Below, piece by piece: positions 45,788 through 55,682 of a stretch of DNA of 64,000 bases. The first letter of the stretch is position 1. Every line of letters starts with the position of its first letter. Source of the stretch: Collinsella aerofaciens (GTDB taxonomy: Bacteria > Actinomycetota > Coriobacteriia > Coriobacteriales > Coriobacteriaceae); NCBI RefSeq assembly GCF_005844325.1, contig NZ_SPFY01000002.1, positions 1 through 64,000 of the forward strand, in the 5' to 3' direction. The translations under genes and the position numbers were made by a program. The notes under the pieces were generated by a model. It had not been told where the DNA came from and did no database searches. It was given only the letters and a program-made list of their open reading frames with translations.

Positions 45788-45893
45788 AGTGAATCCTTCG
45801 TTAGATACTCGGCATATATCTAACAGGGTACCCAACGCGTGGGCGCTCTAAAAGAACCTCTCGGTTGCATTTCGAAGGGTCGTGCCGTGCTGT

Positions 45894-46583
45894 CTACTTT
45901 TTACGGTGCAAGAAGCGCGCGATATCTTCTTCGGTGGGGCTTTTGATGTCAAAGCGCAGCGAGAGCCAGCGCAGACCCATGGTCACGACAACGCATACGA
46001 CCAGCGCGGCGACATTGCTCATGATGCCGCTCATAACGAGACACACATAGCTTGTCGATCCGGCGATGGCGGCGATGGCATAAAAGTTAGTACGTTGGAA
46101 AATACCCGGAACCACGCCCATAAAGCCGTCGCGCAGCATGCCGCCGCCCACCGCGGTGAAAAAGCCCATCATGATGCACACCGCCGGCGCAAAGCCGTAG
46201 ACAAGCGCCTTGTCCGCTCCGGTGGCGGCGTAGATGCCGACCGAGATGATATCGAGCAGGGGAATGAGTTTTTCGGGCTTGTCGACGATTGCCGGGAAAA
46301 TATAGATGATGGCTGCCGTGGCAATGGAAAGCGGCAGCGCCATCGGCTGGTTGAGGATGTAGACGTTGCCGACCTGGAGCGTCATATCGCGCAAAAGACC
46401 GCCGCCCAGACCGCAGACCACCGCGAGCGCGACCGCGCCCACCAGGTCGAGCTTGTGCTCGCGCGCAACCAGCACACCCGAGATCGATGCAGCGACAACA
46501 GCGAACATCTCGAGCCAAAACGGGATGGCAACCATGGCATCCGAGGCGTGTGCGGTAACGATCATAGCGGCGGCAACGGGCAA
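45894..46583 (-). CDS. TRIC-type cation channel (UPF0126, YicG-like)
   Basis: This 229-residue protein has about seven hydrophobic segments and the two repeated glycine-rich motifs of the family (VCGLGGGLLRDM and FTAVGGGMLRDG), marking the internal duplication of trimeric intracellular cation channels. Bacterial members conduct monovalent cations. The frame begins at TTG 46583 with AAAGGA seven bases upstream; the ATG at 46565 lacks a binding site. Confidence 0.9.
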   Translation of the reverse strand: MPVAAAMIVTAHASDAMVAIPFWLEMFAVVAASISGVLVAREHKLDLVGAVALAVVCGLGGGLLRDMTLQVGNVYILNQPMALPLSIATAAIIYIFPAIVDKPEKLIPLLDIISVGIYAATGADKALVYGFAPAVCIMMGFFTAVGGGMLRDGFMGVVPGIFQRTNFYAIAAIAGSTSYVCLVMSGIMSNVAALVVCVVVTMGLRWLSLRFDIKSPTEEDIARFLHRKK

Positions 46584-46703
46584 GATGGGGTCCTTTGAGT
46601 TACGGGTTTAGACAATGCCCGTACATAGTACATGGTTGGCGGGCCTGGCGACCCTATTGCTCGGTAAACGGTCGGGACTGGATGCGGGCGTAGGCACCAA
46701 ACG

Positions 46704-46758
46704 TGTACATCAGCCTCCAAAGATGTCAAATAATGTCGGTTTTGGAGGGTGGTGTACA
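46704..46758. repeat. 55-bp palindromic element, copy 1
   Basis: The arms TGTACATCAGCCTCCAAA and (reverse complement) TGTACACCACCCTCCAAA form an 18-bp stem with two mismatches around an 18-bp centre. 51 of 55 bases match the copy at 47907. It lies just downstream of the DUF559 gene, in the same orientation as copy 2. Confidence 0.9.
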
Positions 46759-46787
46759 TGTTTTGGTTGGGGTGTGCTGGGAAGACG

Positions 46788-47795
46788 CTACTCGGAAGGT
46801 GTGTCTTCGCCCTGCGCGCTCTTCCAGTTGCGGATAAGTGCCTTGCGCAGTTCGTTTTGCTTTCGCTGGTACTCGGCGTCCGTGCAGCGGGGCATACCGA
46901 GTGCTTCGCGAATGCTGTTCATGGCGCGATGAAAGGCAAGTTGACTTGCGAACTGTGCCGAGGTGAGCGTAACGATTCGATATCCCATTTGGACGAGTAC
47001 GGCCTCTCGTTCCGCATCTGCGCCCTTGCGCTCGGTCTCGTCGTGAAAACCGCCCTTATATTCGATGCCGAGTTCTCTGCGCTGATAAGTAACAAGAGCG
47101 TCGATTTTGAGCGATCGGGCTTTTGTGCAATGCCAGAGACGTTGAGGGATTTCGAGCGGTTTGTTGAGTTCGATACCTCGGATGCCAACGCCGCCTTCGC
47201 TTGTTGGGAGCGAGAGGGCGATGGACGATGCGGTCTCCATGGGCGAGGCTGAGTGGTCGTAGATGTGTCTGAGCGCGAGTCTGGCGCGTGTGGCGCCGGG
47301 TTTGCCAGGGTGCCGATCGAGTAGCTCGACAATTTCGTCCTTGGAGGTGGTGGCTGGTTGCTCGGTGTAAGGGTCAGAGGGATTGAGCCCCATGCGATAG
47401 TCGCCGCAAACTTCGTAACCATACTCGAGGTATTCGATCCTATCCATCCACTCGGCAGCGAGCACGAAGGTGAAGGCTTCGTCGGTGATAAAGATGCCGG
47501 GCGTAAGCTCGTCAATATGGTCGTAGGGTAGGTTTTGGCCGAGAACGTGGCAAGTGACACCGTTGGTGCGAATTCGCTCGAAAGCAAATACTACGGAGAT
47601 GTCGATAGTCTTGAGCATGGTGGACGGAATGCCGCAGTCGGTAAGTGCCTGCCGAATGCGCGCGATGCGTTGCTGGGTAGAGAGGCCCCGCACGCCTATC
47701 TGGTAGTCGCGTTGTGCGACGGCTTGAACCAGGTTCCGCGGTGCATGATGGACGAGCCATGCCGTTTTATGCGAAATGAGAACAGGAGTATCCAT
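46788..47795 (-). CDS. DUF559/PD-(D/E)XK nuclease-domain protein (AbiEi-like layout)
   Basis: This 335-residue protein matches a layout common in Actinobacteria: an N-terminal region like the AbiEi antitoxin/regulator (about 1-160) and a C-terminal Vsr/DUF559 endonuclease domain (about 180-285). Candidate active-site residues are Glu187 (SASPMET), Asp232 (KIDALV) and Glu245 with Lys247 (GIEYKGG), followed by the usual R...L...GYRIVTLT. The target and biological role are unknown; defence, repair or regulation are all possible. It lies on the minus strand against its surroundings, bracketed by two 55-bp palindromes. No partner toxin is seen. Confidence 0.8.
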   Translation of the reverse strand: MDTPVLISHKTAWLVHHAPRNLVQAVAQRDYQIGVRGLSTQQRIARIRQALTDCGIPSTMLKTIDISVVFAFERIRTNGVTCHVLGQNLPYDHIDELTPGIFITDEAFTFVLAAEWMDRIEYLEYGYEVCGDYRMGLNPSDPYTEQPATTSKDEIVELLDRHPGKPGATRARLALRHIYDHSASPMETASSIALSLPTSEGGVGIRGIELNKPLEIPQRLWHCTKARSLKIDALVTYQRRELGIEYKGGFHDETERKGADAEREAVLVQMGYRIVTLTSAQFASQLAFHRAMNSIREALGMPRCTDAEYQRKQNELRKALIRNWKSAQGEDTPSE

Positions 47796-47906
47796 TAGGG
47801 ACCTCTCGCTTTATGCCGATATGCAGTCCTTATGTCCGTTGAAGTGAGGAAATATACCGAATGCTGGCAAAATGGCCAATCGTGCGCCGAGCGCGATATG
47901 CAAAGG

Positions 47907-47961
47907 TGTACATCAGCCTCCAAAGATGTCGAAAAATGTCGTTTTTGGAGGGTGATGTACA
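47907..47961. repeat. 55-bp palindromic element, copy 2
   Basis: Same element as 46704-46758, here with only one mismatch in the 18-bp arms. It lies 112 bp upstream of the DUF559 start codon. Confidence 0.9.
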
Positions 47962-48001
47962 TGGTTGGTTGGGACGTGCGGCCAAGAGAGGATTCGATAA
48001 C

Positions 48002-48028
48002 AAAAAAGCCCCCAATACCGGGAGCTTT
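48002..48028 (-). terminator. terminator of tRNA-Ser (CGA)
   Basis: On the minus strand the stem AAAGCTCCC / GGGGGCTTT is followed by TTTG. Confidence 0.8.
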
Positions 48029-48039
48029 CTCAATCTAAA

Positions 48040-48130
48040 TGGCGGAGGAGGAGGGATTCGAACCCTCGTGACCTTATACAGGCCAAACGGTTTTCGAGAC
48101 CGCCGCATTCAACCACTCTGCCACCCCTCC
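48040..48130 (-). tRNA. tRNA-Ser (anticodon CGA)
   Basis: 91 nt with encoded CCA, acceptor GGAGGGG, anticodon loop CTCGAAA and the long variable arm of serine tRNAs. Confidence 0.95.
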
Positions 48131-48139
48131 GCGTGGGGT

Positions 48140-48169
48140 AAAAACAAAGCAGGCTCGAAGGCCTGCTTT
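48140..48169 (-). terminator. terminator of tRNA-Ser (GGA)
   Basis: On the minus strand the stem AAAGCAGGC / GCCTGCTTT is followed by GTTTTT. It separates the two tRNA-Ser genes. Confidence 0.8.
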
Positions 48170-48178
48170 GGAATTAAC

Positions 48179-48269
48179 TGGCGGAGAGTCAGGGATTTGA
48201 ACCCTGGAGACGCTTTTGACGCCTACACGATTTCCAATCGTGCTCCTTCGGCCACTCGGACAACTCTCC
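48179..48269 (-). tRNA. tRNA-Ser (anticodon GGA)
   Basis: 91 nt with encoded CCA, acceptor GGAGAGT, anticodon loop TTGGAAA and long variable arm. Confidence 0.95.
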
Positions 48270-48774
48270 GTTAAATGCGAAAGTCAGTATACACGAGGAA
48301 TCGCAAAGTGCAAACAGAAAAGTTGGCATTTTTTAAAACGCTCGGCCGCGCTTGGCGTTGCAGTGGGGTTTGAGGTGCCAAAAAAACGGCTTCCGACCAG
48401 CGTGGTTGATCAACTCAATTGTTCAAAAGGGGTATTCATAAGCGACTTGGCAATGAATTTAAAAATCTTTGGGTGGTGCTGTGGACCGCTGGTATGCATT
48501 TTGCGACCACAGCCTTGTGCCCGTTGACCTGCGGCTTGGCTCAGCTCGTCCCCACGGCACCGTATCGTGTCCACAGATTCGTCAAGCTTTTGGTAAGCAT
48601 TTGGTTGGAATGCGCATGAAACGTCGTGCGAGTATGGGCATATGTGGAGGTCATGAGGTTGTAGCTGCAAATTCTTGCAGCCTAGGAGGTTGAAAGATAT
48701 TATTACCAAGTCTTTTCCTGCTTCAGGCGCACCTTCACGACCTGAAGCCACATTTGCCCAGAGGAGGTGACAAT
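48270..48774 (+). other. long leader region upstream of rpsF
   Basis: A 505-bp gap with no credible gene; open frames lack binding sites and have odd composition. It holds a hairpin GCTGCAA/TTGCAGC (48664-48681) and an 8-bp stem-loop GCTTCAGG / CCTGAAGC (48720-48748) 27 bases before the rpsF start. Ribosomal leaders often carry a site for the S6:S18 complex; the second hairpin is in the right place, but I could not match the known motif, so that is a suggestion only. Confidence 0.35.
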
Positions 48775-49068
48775 ATGAAGGCTTATGAACTGCTGTTCTT
48801 TGTTGACCCGTCGCTCGACCCCGAGACTCGTCTCGCTGTTATGAAGCGTATCGATACCACGATCGCTGAGGGCGCTGGCAAGGTCGACTCCGTTGACGAG
48901 TGGGGCAAGCGCAAGCTCGCCTACGAGATCAACGACCTCACCGATGGTGACTACACCCTCATCAACTTCCACGCAGATCCTACCCAGATCGCCGAGCTTG
49001 ATCGCGTCCTGCGCATCACCGACGCTGTGGTCCGCCACATGATCGTCCGTCGCGACGACCAGGAGTAA
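48775..49068 (+). CDS. rpsF: 30S ribosomal protein S6
   Basis: This 97-residue protein has the S6 pattern MKAYELLFFVDPSLD and GKRKLAYEINDLTDGDYTLINF. AGGAGG lies seven bases before the ATG at 48775. It is first in the rpsF-ssb-rpsR-rplI operon and partners S18 in the small subunit. Confidence 0.97.
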   Translation: MKAYELLFFVDPSLDPETRLAVMKRIDTTIAEGAGKVDSVDEWGKRKLAYEINDLTDGDYTLINFHADPTQIAELDRVLRITDAVVRHMIVRRDDQE

Positions 49069-49116
49069 GACTGTCGTTTTGGACTGGGCTTGTGCCCCAA
49101 GAGGAAGTAGTGAGTT

Positions 49117-49569
49117 ATGAGCATCAATCGAGTGAACATCACCGGTAACCTCACCCGCGATCCCGAGCTGCGCGCCACCGCCGGCGGAACCCAGGTTCTG
49201 TCCTTTGGCGTCGCCGTGAACGATCGTCGCCGCAACGCGCAGACTGGCGAGTGGGAGGACTATCCCAACTTTGTCGACTGCACCATGTTCGGCACCCGCG
49301 CCGAGGCCGTGAGCCGTTTCCTGGCAAAGGGAAACAAGGTCGCGATCGAGGGCAAGCTGCGCTACAGCTCTTGGGAGCGCGACGGCCAGCGCCGGAGCAA
49401 ACTTGAGGTCATCGTCGATGAGATCGAGTTTATGAGCTCCCGTGGTGGCCAGGGTGGCTACGATCAGGGCGGTTACGCCCCCGCAGCTCCCGCGCCCGCA
49501 GCACGTCCTGCCGCACCGGTGGCCACGCCGCCCGCGGTCGACGTCTACGATGAGGACATCCCGTTCTAA
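49117..49569 (+). CDS. ssb: single-stranded DNA-binding protein
   Basis: SSB coats single strands in replication and repair. The 150-residue protein has the OB fold (about 1-108, NRVNITGNLTRDPEL start), a Gly/Ala/Pro linker and the acidic tip DEDIPF that recruits partners. It is in the usual place between rpsF and rpsR. Confidence 0.97.
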   Translation: MSINRVNITGNLTRDPELRATAGGTQVLSFGVAVNDRRRNAQTGEWEDYPNFVDCTMFGTRAEAVSRFLAKGNKVAIEGKLRYSSWERDGQRRSKLEVIVDEIEFMSSRGGQGGYDQGGYAPAAPAPAARPAAPVATPPAVDVYDEDIPF

Positions 49570-49641
49570 GGGTTGTTCACCTATTTTTGAGTGAGAGGCG
49601 GCTTCGGTTCGCCGAAGTTGCCAAATGAAAGGTATTTTGAC

Positions 49642-49908
49642 ATGGCTAATGATTTTTCTGCACGTCAGCCGCGTCGTAAGTACTGCCAGTTCTGCAAGGA
49701 GAACACTGAGTTCATTGACTATAAGGACACTCAGCTTCTCCGTAAGTACATGACCGACCGTGGCAAGATCAAGCCCCGTCGCGTCACTGGCGCTTGCACG
49801 CAGCATCAGCATGACATCGCCAACGCCATCAAGCGCGCCCGCGAGATGGCTCTCCTGCCGTACACCGTCCCCGTGGTTTCCTCTCGTGGCAACCGCGACC
49901 GCGGCTAA
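49642..49908 (+). CDS. rpsR: 30S ribosomal protein S18
   Basis: This 88-residue protein has [19 protein letters not shown] with a CxxC pair, so it is of the cysteine-containing type. The ATG at 49642 has AAAGG upstream; a longer in-frame start has no support. Confidence 0.96.
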   Translation: MANDFSARQPRRKYCQFCKENTEFIDYKDTQLLRKYMTDRGKIKPRRVTGACTQHQHDIANAIKRAREMALLPYTVPVVSSRGNRDRG

Positions 49909-49923
49909 GAAGGGAGACGCATC

Positions 49924-50463
49924 ATGAAGGTTATTCTTCTCGATGAGATCAAGGGCAAGGGCGGCGAGGGTGACGTCGTAGAGGTCGCTCAGGGTTACGC
50001 TGAGAACTTCCTGTTCCCCAAGAAGCTCGCTGTTGCCGCCACCAAGGGCAACCTCAAGCAGCTTGACGAGCGTCGCAACAACATCGCCAAGCGCGAGGCC
50101 GTCCGTCTGGCTACCGCCAACGAGACCAAGGCTGCCTTCGAGGGCAAGACGGTCACCGTTGACGTCAAGGTCGGCGACGAGGGCATCCTCTTTGGCTCCG
50201 TTACCGCCGCTATGATCGCTGATGCCATCAAGGCTCAGCTCGGTATGGACATCGACCGCAAGCGCGTCGAGCTCGGTAAGCCCATCAAGGTTGCCGGTGC
50301 CCACACCGTTGCCATCTCGCTGTACCGCGAGATCAAGGCCGAGGTTGTCGTTCTCGTCGGCGTTACCGCCGAGGAGCTCGCTGCCGAGGCTGAGGTCGAG
50401 GAGGCCGCTGAGGTCGCCGAGGCCGAGACCGCCGAGGTCGAGACTGAGGCTGCTGCCGAGTAG
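49924..50463 (+). CDS. rplI: 50S ribosomal protein L9
   Basis: This 179-residue protein has the N-terminal L9 signature (GKGGEGDVVEVAQGYAENFLFPK) and the long helix joining two domains. A Glu/Ala-rich tail of about 30 residues goes beyond the usual length of about 150. It is last in the operon, with a terminator after it. Confidence 0.97.
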   Translation: MKVILLDEIKGKGGEGDVVEVAQGYAENFLFPKKLAVAATKGNLKQLDERRNNIAKREAVRLATANETKAAFEGKTVTVDVKVGDEGILFGSVTAAMIADAIKAQLGMDIDRKRVELGKPIKVAGAHTVAISLYREIKAEVVVLVGVTAEELAAEAEVEEAAEVAEAETAEVETEAAAE

Positions 50464-50497
50464 CATTTGCTGCAACGCAACAATCTTGTTCTAAGAA

Positions 50498-50528
50498 GGG
50501 CGCTCTGGGAAACCAGGGCGCCCTTTTT
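50498..50528 (+). terminator. terminator after rplI
   Basis: The stem GGGCGCTCTGG / CCAGGGCGCCC with a GAAA loop and TTTTT. Confidence 0.9.
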
Positions 50529-50688
50529 GCTTTTTAGCGCGATGCGAGCGCCATAGAGGGCGTTGCGGTGAGGTCTATTCGTGGGACCGTTCATCCGTTT
50601 GGTTCGGTGATGATTGGCCGCGCGCGGCGCGTTTTGGGACCGTGGCTGATACTATGGATGCTCGCAAGCGATATGAATGAGGATGCTC

Positions 50689-52080
50689 ATGGCATATGAC
50701 GATAGGGAGATCGGGCTGACGGTCGAGGACCGCGGCTCAAAGTTGGGTCTTCCCCAAAACCAAGATGCAGAGGCCAATGTACTGGCCGCTATGCTGCTAT
50801 CGCCCGAGGTGGTCGAAGAGGCCCAGGTCGAGCTGCAGCCCGATGACTTCTACCGGCCCATTCATAAGACCATCTATACTGCGATGGTCGATATGTACAA
50901 CAGCCGCATTCCCATCGACTCCATCTCGCTGATCGATTACCTGCGCAGCATCAACAAGCTCGATGCCGTGGGCGGCGAGGCGTACATTTTGGAGTTGATG
51001 GGTCAGACCCTGTCGCTCGTCAACTGGCAGCACCATGCCGCCATCGTTCGCCGCGACTCGATGCTGCGCGAGCTGATCGGCGCCACTAACGAGATCAACG
51101 CGCTGGCATATAACGCCCCCACCGACACCAAAGAGGTTGTCGAGCTGGCCGAGAGCAAGCTGCTCAAGGTTACGGCGCGCGAGGTCAAGTCGAGCTACAA
51201 GACGTTGACCGAGTTTATGGTCGAGGCCTATAACGAGGCCGAGGAAGTGTGCCAGGCCGGTGGCCAGGCTGCGGGCGTGCCCACGGGCTTTCCGTCACTC
51301 GACCGCATGCTCATGGGTTTTCGCGAGGGCCAGCTCATCATCATCGGCGCCCGTCCTGCTGTAGGTAAGACGTCGTTCGCTCTGAACCTGGCGCTCAACG
51401 CTGCCGCTGCTGGTTATACCGTCGGCTTCTTCTCGCTGGAGATGTCGGGCAAGGAAATTGCCCAGCGTCTGATTTGCGCCTACGCCATGATCTCGATCAG
51501 TGACTTCCGCATGGGCCGCATTAGCCCCGAGCAGTGGGCCAATATCAACGAGGCCACGCAGACCTTGTCTAAGCTCGATATTCTGATTGACGATACGCCC
51601 GGCACCACAGTGACCGAGATTCGCGCCAAGAGCCGCCGTATGCTCCATAACAAGGAGAAGGCAATTATCATCCTGGACTACCTGCAGCTGGTGAGTCCTC
51701 CGCCGGGCCGTCGTTCCGAGAGCCGTACCGTCGAGGTTTCGGAGATGTCGCGTGGTCTGAAGATCATGGCCAAGGAGCTCAAGATCCCGCTCATCGCGCT
51801 GTCGCAGCTCTCGCGTCAGGTCGAATCCCGTACCGGCAAGCGCCCGCAGCTTTCCGACCTTCGTGAATCGGGCTCCATCGAGCAGGACGCCGATATCGTT
51901 ATGTTCTTGGACCGCTCCGCCGACGAGGCCGAAGCCTCGCGTGACGATCGACCCGACGAGGGCGTTACGCGTATCGTCGTGGCCAAGAACCGTTCGGGCC
52001 CGATCGGCGACGTCGACCTGATGTTCCTGCCGGCATCCACCAAGTTCTATGAGCTTGATGGGGCACATGCCGAGGAGTAG
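50689..52080 (+). CDS. dnaB: replicative DNA helicase DnaB
   Basis: DnaB unwinds the fork 5'-3' as a hexamer. The 463-residue protein has the N-terminal domain (PQNQDAEANVLAAMLL) and the RecA-like C-terminal domain (Walker A GARPAVGKTSFALN, AIIILDYLQL, DLRESGSIEQDADIV). I use the ATG at 50689, preceded by GAGG; an in-frame ATG lies at 50677. No intein is present. Confidence 0.96.
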   Translation: MAYDDREIGLTVEDRGSKLGLPQNQDAEANVLAAMLLSPEVVEEAQVELQPDDFYRPIHKTIYTAMVDMYNSRIPIDSISLIDYLRSINKLDAVGGEAYILELMGQTLSLVNWQHHAAIVRRDSMLRELIGATNEINALAYNAPTDTKEVVELAESKLLKVTAREVKSSYKTLTEFMVEAYNEAEEVCQAGGQAAGVPTGFPSLDRMLMGFREGQLIIIGARPAVGKTSFALNLALNAAAAGYTVGFFSLEMSGKEIAQRLICAYAMISISDFRMGRISPEQWANINEATQTLSKLDILIDDTPGTTVTEIRAKSRRMLHNKEKAIIILDYLQLVSPPPGRRSESRTVEVSEMSRGLKIMAKELKIPLIALSQLSRQVESRTGKRPQLSDLRESGSIEQDADIVMFLDRSADEAEASRDDRPDEGVTRIVVAKNRSGPIGDVDLMFLPASTKFYELDGAHAEE

Positions 52081-52164
52081 GACAGGCGCCCGTTGCACGG
52101 GTATACTGGGAATGTTTTGTGCTTCTGCGTGCCGGCGTGGCGCGTAGACAGTCCATGAATGTAA

Positions 52165-53460
<1,296 letters not shown>

Positions 53461-53482
53461 TCGGGACTATTTGGTTATTGCG

Positions 53483-53530
53483 ATATACCCCTTTGCAGCC
53501 CGGACGGGCGGCCGAGGGGTATATTTGCTT
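53483..53530 (+). terminator. terminator after purA
   Basis: The outer stem ATATACCCCT / AGGGGTATAT encloses GCCCG/CGGGC and is followed by TTTGCTT. Confidence 0.7.
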
Positions 53531-53578
53531 GCAAAGGGCTCGCGCGGAGCGGGCCATTCATCCATAGAGGAGGCACCC

Positions 53579-54883
53579 TTGAAGGCGGACACTCAAACCA
53601 TCGACATCCTGTTGTTGGGCAGCGGCGGCCGTGAGCATGCTTTGGCAGCTAAGCTCGCAGCATCACCGCGCGCCGGCAAGCTCTACATCGCGCCGGGCAA
53701 CGGCGGCACCGCGAGCTGCGGCGAGAACGTTGTTCTCGACGACTGCGATCCTGCGGCCGTGGCGGCGTTTGCGCAGAGCCACGGATGCGGACTCGTGGTA
53801 ATTGGCCCCGAGGCTCCGCTTGTGGCGGGCGTGGCCGACGCCGTGCGCGCGGCGGGTATTCCCTGCTTTGGCCCGGGTGCCGAGGGTGCCCAGATGGAGG
53901 GCTCCAAGCTGTTCTCCAAGCAGCTCATGGAGCGCGCCGGTATTCCGACGGCAGCCTATGGTTCGTTTACCGACGAGGCTTCGGCTCTCGCCTACGTACG
54001 CGAGCAGGGCGCCCCGCTGGTCGTGAAGGCTGACGGCCTTGCCGCCGGCAAGGGCGTTATCGTGGCGACCGAACTTGAGCAGGCCGAGGAAGCCGTGCGC
54101 GAGTGCTTTGGCGGCACCTTTGGCGATGCCGGCAACACCGTGGTCATCGAGGAGATGCTGACCGGCCCCGAGTGCTCGCTGCTGGCCTTTACCGACGGCA
54201 AGACCGTGCGCCCCATGGCTACCTCGCAGGACCACAAGCGCGCGCTTGAGGGCGACCTTGGTCCCAACACCGGCGGCATGGGCGTCTACAGCCCGGTGCC
54301 CATCGTGACTGACGAGGAGCACGCCACCATGGTGGCGGTCATGGAGCAGACCGTGGCCGAGCTCGCTGCCGAGGGTATCGACTACCGCGGCTGCCTGTAC
54401 GGCGGCTTTATGCTCACCCCCGCCGGTCCCAAGGTGCTGGAGTTCAATGCCCGCTTTGGCGACCCCGAGACGCAGGTCGTGCTGCCGCGCCTTAAGAACG
54501 ACCTGGTCGAGGTCATGCTGGCTTGTGCCAACTGCGAGCTCGATCAGATTGAGCTCGACTGGCGTGACGAGTGGGCCGTGGCCGTTGTCCTGACGAGCGC
54601 GGGCTACCCCGGCAGCTACGAGAAAGGAAAGGTCATCACCGGTATTGAGGATGCCGAGGCCATGGAGAACGTGACCGTGTACCATGCGGGAACTGCCGTG
54701 GTGGACGGTCAGCTCGTGACCAATGGCGGCCGCGTGCTTGCCGTGACCGCTCTGGGCGACACGTTCGAGAACGCTCGCAACCTTGCCTACGAGGCCTGCG
54801 AGAAGATTGATTTTGAGGGCAAGACCCTGCGTCACGACATCGGCCTGCGCGCGCTGCGCGGCCGCGACGCCTGGGATGCCTAA
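53579..54883 (+). CDS. purD: phosphoribosylamine--glycine ligase
   Basis: PurD makes GAR from phosphoribosylamine and glycine with ATP. The 434-residue ATP-grasp protein has [31 protein letters not shown] and [10 protein letters not shown]. The start is TTG at 53579, with GAGGAGG just before it. No in-frame ATG with a binding site fits the N-terminus. Confidence 0.95.
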   Translation: MKADTQTIDILLLGSGGREHALAAKLAASPRAGKLYIAPGNGGTASCGENVVLDDCDPAAVAAFAQSHGCGLVVIGPEAPLVAGVADAVRAAGIPCFGPGAEGAQMEGSKLFSKQLMERAGIPTAAYGSFTDEASALAYVREQGAPLVVKADGLAAGKGVIVATELEQAEEAVRECFGGTFGDAGNTVVIEEMLTGPECSLLAFTDGKTVRPMATSQDHKRALEGDLGPNTGGMGVYSPVPIVTDEEHATMVAVMEQTVAELAAEGIDYRGCLYGGFMLTPAGPKVLEFNARFGDPETQVVLPRLKNDLVEVMLACANCELDQIELDWRDEWAVAVVLTSAGYPGSYEKGKVITGIEDAEAMENVTVYHAGTAVVDGQLVTNGGRVLAVTALGDTFENARNLAYEACEKIDFEGKTLRHDIGLRALRGRDAWDA

Positions 54884-54904
54884 AATCCGAGAGGAATGAG
54901 ACGG

Positions 54905-55600
54905 ATGGACGAGAAGAACGAAGAGCTCGTGGACGCGCAGATCGTCGAAGAGGACAGCCGCGTGTATGGGCACGCCGAGGGCGAGCCTGGTGGCGAGGTC
55001 GCTGACGAGCCGGCGCTGGTGCTGGGCGATGACGACCCGCACGATGCCGAGCTGCACGAGAAGATTCTTTCGGAGGAGTGCGCCTGGAAGGGCAAGATCC
55101 TCGACGTCCACCGTCTTGAGGTTGAGCTGCCCAACGGTCGCCGTAGCGCCCGCGATATCGTTCGCCATCCGGGTGCGGCGGCTGTTGTGGCACTGACCGA
55201 GAGCGGCAAGATCGTACTGGTGCGCCAGTACCGCACCGCCATCGACCGCGTGACGGTCGAGATTCCCGCCGGCAAGCTCGATCCAGGCGAGGACCCGCTC
55301 GATTGCGCCAAGCGCGAGCTGCATGAGGAGACGGGCTTTAGGGCCGGTCGCATTCGCTTTTTGACGTCGATTGTCACGTCCTGCGGCTTCTGCGACGAGA
55401 TCATTCACATCTACCTGGCCACCAAGCTCGAGTTCGATGCACCCAACCCCGATGATGACGAGTTTGTCAACGTGGACCTCGTGCCGCTGCACGAGCTGAT
55501 CGACGCCGTGCTCGACGGCAAGATCGAAGACGCCAAGACCGTCGTGGGCGCCTTGGCCTGCGATAGCATCGCGCACCGCTTGGGTGGGGCCGAGCTGTAA
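54905..55600 (+). CDS. Nudix hydrolase, ADP-ribose pyrophosphatase type
   Basis: This 231-residue protein has a full Nudix box (G-x5-E-x7-R-E-L-H-E-E-T-G-F, about 120-142) and the surrounding strands of ADP-ribose pyrophosphatases (VRQYRTAIDRVTVEIPAGKLDPGE). It probably splits ADP-ribose into AMP and ribose-5-phosphate. About 65 acidic residues at the N-terminus precede the fold. AGAGGA lies nine bases before the ATG. It follows purD by 21 bases, so the two are co-transcribed. Confidence 0.88.
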   Translation: MDEKNEELVDAQIVEEDSRVYGHAEGEPGGEVADEPALVLGDDDPHDAELHEKILSEECAWKGKILDVHRLEVELPNGRRSARDIVRHPGAAAVVALTESGKIVLVRQYRTAIDRVTVEIPAGKLDPGEDPLDCAKRELHEETGFRAGRIRFLTSIVTSCGFCDEIIHIYLATKLEFDAPNPDDDEFVNVDLVPLHELIDAVLDGKIEDAKTVVGALACDSIAHRLGGAEL

Positions 55601-55612
55601 CGAGCGGGAATA

Positions 55613-55651
55613 GCCCTGGGACAAGAACTACTGATTACTTTGTCCCAGGGC
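55613..55651. terminator. inverted repeat/terminator after Nudix gene
   Basis: The 12-bp perfect stem GCCCTGGGACAA / TTGTCCCAGGGC has a 15-base loop. Only CTTATG follows, so termination may be weak. Confidence 0.55.
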
Positions 55652-55682
55652 CTTATGTTGCTGATATTTCTTTGAGGATCAC

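Noticed and set aside
48419..48693. Small open frames in the rpsF leader
   Set aside because: No binding sites, frames in conflict, Cys/Trp/His-rich peptides.
50689..52080. Intein in dnaB
   Set aside because: Length and continuity of the helicase motifs show none.
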